A stretch of 43,840 nucleotides of DNA. It comes from Massilia cavernae (GTDB taxonomy: Bacteria > Pseudomonadota > Gammaproteobacteria > Burkholderiales > Burkholderiaceae_D). The position numbers and the translations under genes are program-made. A model generated the notes under the pieces. That model saw only the letters and a list, made by a program, of their open reading frames with translations, was not told the DNA's origin and made no database searches. Positions 39,318-43,840 of the stretch are shown in pieces; position 1 is the first letter of the stretch; the number at the start of each line of letters is the position of its first letter. The DNA lies in assembly GCF_003590855.1 (NCBI RefSeq), contig NZ_QYUP01000176.1:1-43840 (forward strand), given 5' to 3'.

Positions 39318-40664
39318 ATGTCAAAGCGATTTTTTGGAAAGCTGTACGTCCAGGTATTGATTGGCGTCGCGGCTGGCGGCCTGCTCGGCTTTTTCTATCC
39401 CCAGCTCGGAGCTGACCTCAAGCCGCTTGGCGACGTCTTCATCCGGCTGATCAAGATGGTGTTCGCACCGGTCATTTTCGCCATGGTCGTACTTGGCATC
39501 GCGAAGATGGAAAGCATGAAGGAACTGGGCCGCGTCGGTGTACGGGCCCTGATTTATTTTGAAGTGCTGTCGACCTTCGCGCTGCTGCTTGGCCTGGTCG
39601 TGGTGAACGTGTTCCAGCCCGGCTCCGGCATGAACATCGACGCCAAGGCGCTCGACGCCGGTTCGATTTCAAACTACACGGCGGCAGCAGCCAAGTCCAG
39701 CGGCTTCGTCGAGTTCCTGCTGAACATGGTGCCGACCAGCGTGGTCGAAGCGCTCGCCAAGAACGACATCCTGCAGATCCTGGTATTCGCAACCATGTTC
39801 GGCGTCGCGCTGTCCCACATGGGCCGCCGCGCCAAGCCTGTCGTCGATGTGCTGGAAGCCTTCAGCAACGCCATGTTCGTCGTCGTCGGCATGGTCATGC
39901 GCATCGCCCCGATCGCAGCATTCGGCGCCATCGCCTTCACCGTCGGCAAATACGGCCTGGATTCGCTGCTCTCGCTCGGCCAGCTGATGGCCTGCATGTA
40001 CCTTACCTGCATCGTGTTCGTGTTCGTCGTGCTGAACGCGATCGCCCGCGTCTCCGGCTTCAGCCTGTGGAAGTTCCTCCGCTATATCAAGGATGAAATC
40101 TTCACCGTGCTGGGCACCAGCTCGTCGGAATCGGTGATCCCCCAGCTGATGCGCAAGCTGGAACACCTTGGCGTGTCCAAGCCTGTCGTTGGCCTGGTGG
40201 TACCCGCCGGCGTGACCTTCAATCCCGACGGCCAGTGCATCTACTACACCATGGCCGCCATCTTCATCGCCCAGGCAACCAACACGCCGCTGTCGATGGT
40301 CGACCAGCTGGTGATCATGGGCGTGTTGATGGTCACCTCCAAGGGTTCGGCAGGCGTCACCGGCTCGGGCTTCATCACCCTGGCCGCCACGCTGGCTTCG
40401 ATGGGAAACATCCCGGTGGCAGGCATGGTCCTGCTGCTCGGCGTCGACCGCTTCATGTCCGAAGCCCGCTCAATCACCAACACCATCGGCAATGCCGTCG
40501 GCACCATGGCGATCGCAAAGTGGGTAGGCGCGGTGGACAGCGAGCGCATGAACCGCATCCTCGACGGCCACGACGTCGTCGCTACCGGCACCCAGTCGCT
40601 CTACGAGACGCCTGAACCCGAGCTGACCGTGGTCGGACTGGGCGCCCAGAAGGCAAGCGCCTGA
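39318..40664 (+). CDS. dctA: C4-dicarboxylate/H+ symporter DctA
   Basis: 448 aa DAACS-family carrier. [19 protein letters not shown], the serine-rich hairpin [19 protein letters not shown], the substrate-binding [25 protein letters not shown] and [19 protein letters not shown] are in order. In this setting it probably imports tartrate, malate or succinate for the surrounding genes. ACAGGAG precedes the ATG. ttuD follows 26 bp later. Confidence 0.93.
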   Translation: MSKRFFGKLYVQVLIGVAAGGLLGFFYPQLGADLKPLGDVFIRLIKMVFAPVIFAMVVLGIAKMESMKELGRVGVRALIYFEVLSTFALLLGLVVVNVFQPGSGMNIDAKALDAGSISNYTAAAAKSSGFVEFLLNMVPTSVVEALAKNDILQILVFATMFGVALSHMGRRAKPVVDVLEAFSNAMFVVVGMVMRIAPIAAFGAIAFTVGKYGLDSLLSLGQLMACMYLTCIVFVFVVLNAIARVSGFSLWKFLRYIKDEIFTVLGTSSSESVIPQLMRKLEHLGVSKPVVGLVVPAGVTFNPDGQCIYYTMAAIFIAQATNTPLSMVDQLVIMGVLMVTSKGSAGVTGSGFITLAATLASMGNIPVAGMVLLLGVDRFMSEARSITNTIGNAVGTMAIAKWVGAVDSERMNRILDGHDVVATGTQSLYETPEPELTVVGLGAQKASA

Positions 40665-40690
40665 ACCGCAGCGCCTACCAGGAGATAGAG

Positions 40691-42031
40691 ATGGATATGG
40701 CACCCGAGTTCGATGCACTGGGCGGCGTGGCGGGGCAGGGCGACAGCGCACGCAAGCTGCTGCGGCAGATGTTCGACGCCGCCATCGCGGCGGCCCAGCC
40801 GGCCCTGTGCATCCCGCCGCACTTGCCCGAGGCGCCGGCCGGCCGCCTGGTCGTCATCGGCGCGGGCAAGGCGTCCGCCGAGATGGCGCGGGCCGTCGAA
40901 CAAAGCTGGAACGGCAAGCTGGAAGGCCTGGTGGTTACGCGATATGGCTACGCGGTTCCATGCAACAGCCTGGAAATCGTGGAAGCGGCCCACCCGGTCC
41001 CGGACAAGTCCGGGCTGGAGGCGGCGCGCCGGATGCTGGCGCTGGTCGGCGGGCTGACCGCCGAGGACACCGTGCTGTGCCTGATCTCGGGCGGCGGATC
41101 CTCGCTGCTGCCCTTGCCGCTGCCAGGCATCACGCTGGAGGAAAAGCAGGCGGTCAACCGGCTGCTGCTCGCCTCCGGCGCCAGCATCAGCGAAATGAAC
41201 TGTGTGCGGCGCCACCTGTCAGCCATCAAGGGCGGCCGCCTGGCGGCGGCATGCCATCCGGCGCGTGTCGTCACGCTGCTTATCTCGGACGTCCCCGGAG
41301 ACGACCCGATCGACATCGCCTCCGGACCAACCGTCCCGGATCCAACCACTTGCGCCGATGCGCTGGCCATCGTCCGCCGCTACGGGATCGAATTGCCGCC
41401 CAACGTGCGGCAGGTGCTGGAAAGCGGCGAGGGCGAATCGGTCAAGCCGGGCGACCCCCGCCTGGCCGGCAGCGTAGTGAACATGGTAGCCACGCCCCAG
41501 ATGGCGCTGCAGGCGGCCGCGAAGGTCGCCGAACAGGCGGGCATCAGCGCTTACATCCTCGGCGACAGCATCGAAGGCGAAGCGCGCGAAGTGGGCAAGG
41601 TCATGGCGGGCATCGCGCTGCAGGTGGCGCGGTGCGGCCAGCCGTTCCAGACGCCATGCGTGCTGCTGTCCGGCGGCGAAACGACCGTCACCATCAAGGG
41701 CAATGGCCGCGGGGGGCGCAACGTCGAATTCCTGCTGTCCTGCGCCGCCGCGCTGCGAGGGGAACCGGGCGTGTACGGCCTGGCGGGCGACACCGATGGC
41801 ATGGACGGGCAGGAGGAAATCGCCGGCGCCTTCTTCACACCGGACACGCTCGAACGGGCCTTTGCCAGCGGTATCCGCCCGCTCGAAAGCGTGGACCGCA
41901 ACGACGGCCACGGCTTCTTCCAGGCGCTGGGCGACTCGCTCGTGACCGGGCCGACCCTCACCAACGTCAATGACTTCCGGGCCATTCTCATCAACGCATC
42001 AACCGCCCCAGGGGACAAGAATGCATCGTAA
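40691..42031 (+). CDS. ttuD: Glycerate 2-kinase / hydroxypyruvate reductase TtuD (MOFRL)
   Basis: 446 aa. The GckA/MOFRL fold: VVIGAGKASAEMARAVE (nucleotide-binding), LISGGGSSLLPLPLPGITLEEK, LISDVPGDDPIDIASGPTVPDPTT in the N-terminal domain, and the C-terminal MOFRL part LLSGGETTVTIKGNGRGGRN and LAGDTDGMDGQEEIAGA. It phosphorylates D-glycerate to 2-phosphoglycerate; the ttuD name also covers hydroxypyruvate reductase annotations. Good AGGAGA site. It is overlapped by pyk by 11 bp, so the two are coupled. Confidence 0.9.
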   Translation: MDMAPEFDALGGVAGQGDSARKLLRQMFDAAIAAAQPALCIPPHLPEAPAGRLVVIGAGKASAEMARAVEQSWNGKLEGLVVTRYGYAVPCNSLEIVEAAHPVPDKSGLEAARRMLALVGGLTAEDTVLCLISGGGSSLLPLPLPGITLEEKQAVNRLLLASGASISEMNCVRRHLSAIKGGRLAAACHPARVVTLLISDVPGDDPIDIASGPTVPDPTTCADALAIVRRYGIELPPNVRQVLESGEGESVKPGDPRLAGSVVNMVATPQMALQAAAKVAEQAGISAYILGDSIEGEAREVGKVMAGIALQVARCGQPFQTPCVLLSGGETTVTIKGNGRGGRNVEFLLSCAAALRGEPGVYGLAGDTDGMDGQEEIAGAFFTPDTLERAFASGIRPLESVDRNDGHGFFQALGDSLVTGPTLTNVNDFRAILINASTAPGDKNAS

Positions 42032-43463
42032 TCGCAAAGCAAAAATCGTTGCCACAGTCGGCCCCGCAAGTTCGGATGCCGCAACGCTCAAGGCCATGTT
42101 CCGCGCCGGCGCCGATGTCTTCCGCCTCAACTTCAGCCACGGCACCCACCAGGATCACAAGGAGCGCCTGGATATCCTGCGCGGCCTGGAACAGACCCTG
42201 GGACGGCCGGTCGGCGTGCTGCTCGACCTGCAGGGGCCCAAGCTGCGCATCGGCACTTTCGCCAATGGTTCCATCAAGCTGGAAGCGGGCGGCTCGTTCC
42301 GGCTCGATCTCAACGCAGGCAAGCCGGGCGACCAGGAGCGCATCGCGCTGCCGCACCCCGAGATTTTCGCGGCGCTCGACACGGGTACGCGCCTGCTGCT
42401 GGACGACGGCCGTATCGAGCTGCAGGTCGACAGCTTCTCGCCCGAGCATGCCGACACCACCGTGGTCACCGGCGGCGTGCTGTCCGACCGCAAGGGCGTG
42501 AACGTGCCTGGCGTGGTGGTGCCGATGTCGGCGCTGACCGAGAAGGACCGCAGGGATCTCGACTTCGGCCTGACGCTCGGCGTGGACTGGATCGCGCTGT
42601 CCTTCGTCCAGCGCGCCGAGGACATCCATGAGATCAAGGAGATCGTGAAGGGACGCGCCGGCATCGTGGCCAAGCTGGAAAAGCCCGCCGCGATCGCCCA
42701 GCTGGACGCGATTGTCGAAGCGGCCGACGCCGTGATGGTGGCGCGCGGCGACCTTGGCGTGGAGCTGCCGGCGGAGCAGGTGCCGGCGATCCAGAAGCGC
42801 ATCGTGCGCGTATGCCGCCGCCTGGGCAAGCCTGTCATTGTCGCGACCCAGATGCTGGAATCGATGGTGTTGGCGCCGGTGCCGACCCGCGCCGAAGCAT
42901 CGGACGTGGCGACCGCCATCTACGACGGCGCCGACGCCGTGATGCTGTCGGCGGAATCCGCCTCCGGCAAGTATCCGCTCGAAGCGGTCAGGATGATGAA
43001 CAGCATCATCATGCAGACCGAATCCGACCCGTACTACAGCGAAAGCATCAAGGCCGGCCAGGCCCCGGCCCGCGCCGAGATCGCCGACGCCATCGGGCTG
43101 GCGCTGCGCAATGTGGCCGACCTGCTCGACGTGGCGGCCACCGTGGCCTTCACCAGCTCGGGCCACTCCGCGCTTCGGATGGCGCGCGAGCGGCCGCAGG
43201 CGCCCATCATCGGCATGACGCCCAAGCTTGCCACGGCGCGCGGGCTGGCGCTGGTGTGGGGCGTCCACGCGGTGCTGATTCACGACGTCGCGTCGGTATC
43301 GGAAATGACGGAATTCGCCTGCGCCACGGCCGCGCGGGAAGGGCTGGCCAAGCCGGGACAGGCCATCGCGATCGCAGCCGGCATGCCATTCGGTACGTCG
43401 GGAACCACCAACCTGCTGCGCATCGCGCAGCTTGGCACTAATGAAAATGCCGCTTTTCACTAA
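42021..43463 (+). CDS. pyk: Pyruvate kinase
   Basis: 480 aa. RKAKIVATVGPASSD start, RLNFSHGTH, VLLDLQGPKLRIG, the active-site KLEKPAAIAQLD and VMVARGDLGVELP, then KPVIVATQMLESM and the A-domain AEASDVATAIYDGADAVMLS. It converts phosphoenolpyruvate to pyruvate. Its ATG lies within the end of ttuD (11-bp overlap), so glycerate made from tartrate is led through 2-phosphoglycerate to pyruvate in one transcript. Probably a second, pathway-linked pyruvate kinase. Confidence 0.94.
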   Translation: MHRNRKAKIVATVGPASSDAATLKAMFRAGADVFRLNFSHGTHQDHKERLDILRGLEQTLGRPVGVLLDLQGPKLRIGTFANGSIKLEAGGSFRLDLNAGKPGDQERIALPHPEIFAALDTGTRLLLDDGRIELQVDSFSPEHADTTVVTGGVLSDRKGVNVPGVVVPMSALTEKDRRDLDFGLTLGVDWIALSFVQRAEDIHEIKEIVKGRAGIVAKLEKPAAIAQLDAIVEAADAVMVARGDLGVELPAEQVPAIQKRIVRVCRRLGKPVIVATQMLESMVLAPVPTRAEASDVATAIYDGADAVMLSAESASGKYPLEAVRMMNSIIMQTESDPYYSESIKAGQAPARAEIADAIGLALRNVADLLDVAATVAFTSSGHSALRMARERPQAPIIGMTPKLATARGLALVWGVHAVLIHDVASVSEMTEFACATAAREGLAKPGQAIAIAAGMPFGTSGTTNLLRIAQLGTNENAAFH

Positions 43464-43497
43464 AAAATGGGCGCAAGCCCTCACAAAAGGACGAGAC

Positions 43498-43840
43498 ATG
43501 AACAAGGAATTGATTGCAGCAGCCATCCTGGCTGGCTGCGCCGGTGGCGCTTTCGCCCAAAGCTCCGTGTCGATCTACGGCATCGCCGACGCCGGCTTCG
43601 TGCGCGAGAGCGGCGGCACGGCGGGAACCGTCAACAAGCTGACCAGCGGCGCCGCAGCGGCCTCGCGCATCGGCTTCCGCGGGACCGAAGACCTTGGCAA
43701 CGGCGTGTCCGCCTTGTTCACGCTCGAAACCGGATTCCGGCTCGACACCGGCGAAGTCGATTCGGCCGGCACCATCTTCAACCGCCAGGCCTTTGTCGGC
43801 CTGAAAAGCAAGGCAGGCACGCTGACGCTGGGCCGCCAGT
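43498..43840 (+). CDS. Burkholderiales-type general porin, N-terminal fragment
   Basis: Cut by the right edge; 114 codons visible. Signal peptide MNKELIAAAILAGCAGGAFAQ, then SSVSIYGIADAGF, SRIGFRGTEDLGNGVSALFTLETGF and NRQAFVGLKSKAGTLTLGRQ: the classical start of a 16-strand trimeric porin of this order. It may admit the dicarboxylates used by the genes before it, as it follows pyk by 34 bp. Confidence 0.88.
   Translation, partial: MNKELIAAAILAGCAGGAFAQSSVSIYGIADAGFVRESGGTAGTVNKLTSGAAAASRIGFRGTEDLGNGVSALFTLETGFRLDTGEVDSAGTIFNRQAFVGLKSKAGTLTLGRQ

Noticed and set aside
41991..43526. 511-codon frame opposite pyk
   Set aside because: Antisense shadow; pyruvate kinase motifs are all on the plus strand.
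1..43840. tRNA, rRNA or riboswitch signatures
   Set aside because: None could be recognised by eye. A dedicated covariance-model search would be needed to exclude small RNAs; no cobalamin riboswitch was evident before nrdJ.

Overview
The window comes from a high-GC betaproteobacterium, most likely Burkholderiales and probably an Oxalobacteraceae member of the Massilia/Herbaspirillum type. This rests on the codon use and GC, the Burkholderiales-type porin start at the right edge, the NsrR/NorB/UbiUVT gene styles and the Azospirillum-type IpdC; the genus is an inference. The content is a denitrification and anaerobic-respiration island (about 1-33.8 kb) followed by an ordinary metabolic region.

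Layout. 1-8.6 kb: end of an NnrS-family gene, a scar carrying the last codons of a nirK, a Crp/Fnr regulator (Crp1), then a minus-strand cluster norB (quinol NO reductase) - DUF2249 - nsrR - sirB-like - DUF2249 - 12-TM membrane protein; divergently hemN and a small cytochrome c. 8.6-14.2 kb: class II ribonucleotide reductase nrdJ (C-terminal cysteine tail shifted out of frame), a cupredoxin, indolepyruvate/phenylpyruvate decarboxylase ipdC, and a hemerythrin. 14.2-18.3 kb: an operon of TonB receptor, Cys/His-rich beta-propeller and thioredoxin-like protein (frameshifted in its signal peptide). 18.6-24.2 kb: a DksA/TraR zinc-finger protein, a decayed histidine kinase/response regulator pair, an intact NarX/NarL-like pair, and an Fnr with the four cluster cysteines. 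24.3-25.5 kb: a tnpB-only IS605-type element. 25.5-29 kb: ubiT-ubiV-ubiU (O2-independent ubiquinone synthesis) divergent from a PaaX-type regulator. 29-33.8 kb: nirK with an extra N-terminal cupredoxin domain, Crp2, a DUF2249 protein, a small Cys-tailed protein, and a full-length HemN homologue that has lost all its radical-SAM cysteines. 33.8-43.8 kb: siderophore-interacting protein/MarR pair, amino-acid permease, PEGA protein, and a ttuC-dctA-ttuD-pyk tartrate utilisation cluster ending in a porin.

How it works together. NirK makes NO and NorB removes it. NsrR, Fnr and two near-identical Crp/Fnr regulators sense the state. HemN, UbiUVT and NrdJ supply heme, quinone and deoxynucleotides without O2. 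Two operator types recur. One is the classical FNR/Dnr box TTGAT-N4-(A/G)TCAA, at nirK, the TonB operon, the dksA-like gene, the norB/hemN interval and the HemN-like gene. The other is an 18-bp palindrome, YCTTRA-N6-TYAAGG, found six times; five copies are centred about 41.5 bp upstream of the start expected from a good -10 box. This second set links ubiUVT, ipdC, hemerythrin, cytochrome c, the PaaX-like gene and the Cys-tailed protein into one putative regulon.

Order and orientation nirK - crp - DUF2249(-) - hemN(+) occur twice (left copy with only the nirK tail), which suggests an old segmental duplication. In the right copy the HemN has become a conserved non-radical-SAM pseudoenzyme with its own perfect FNR box.
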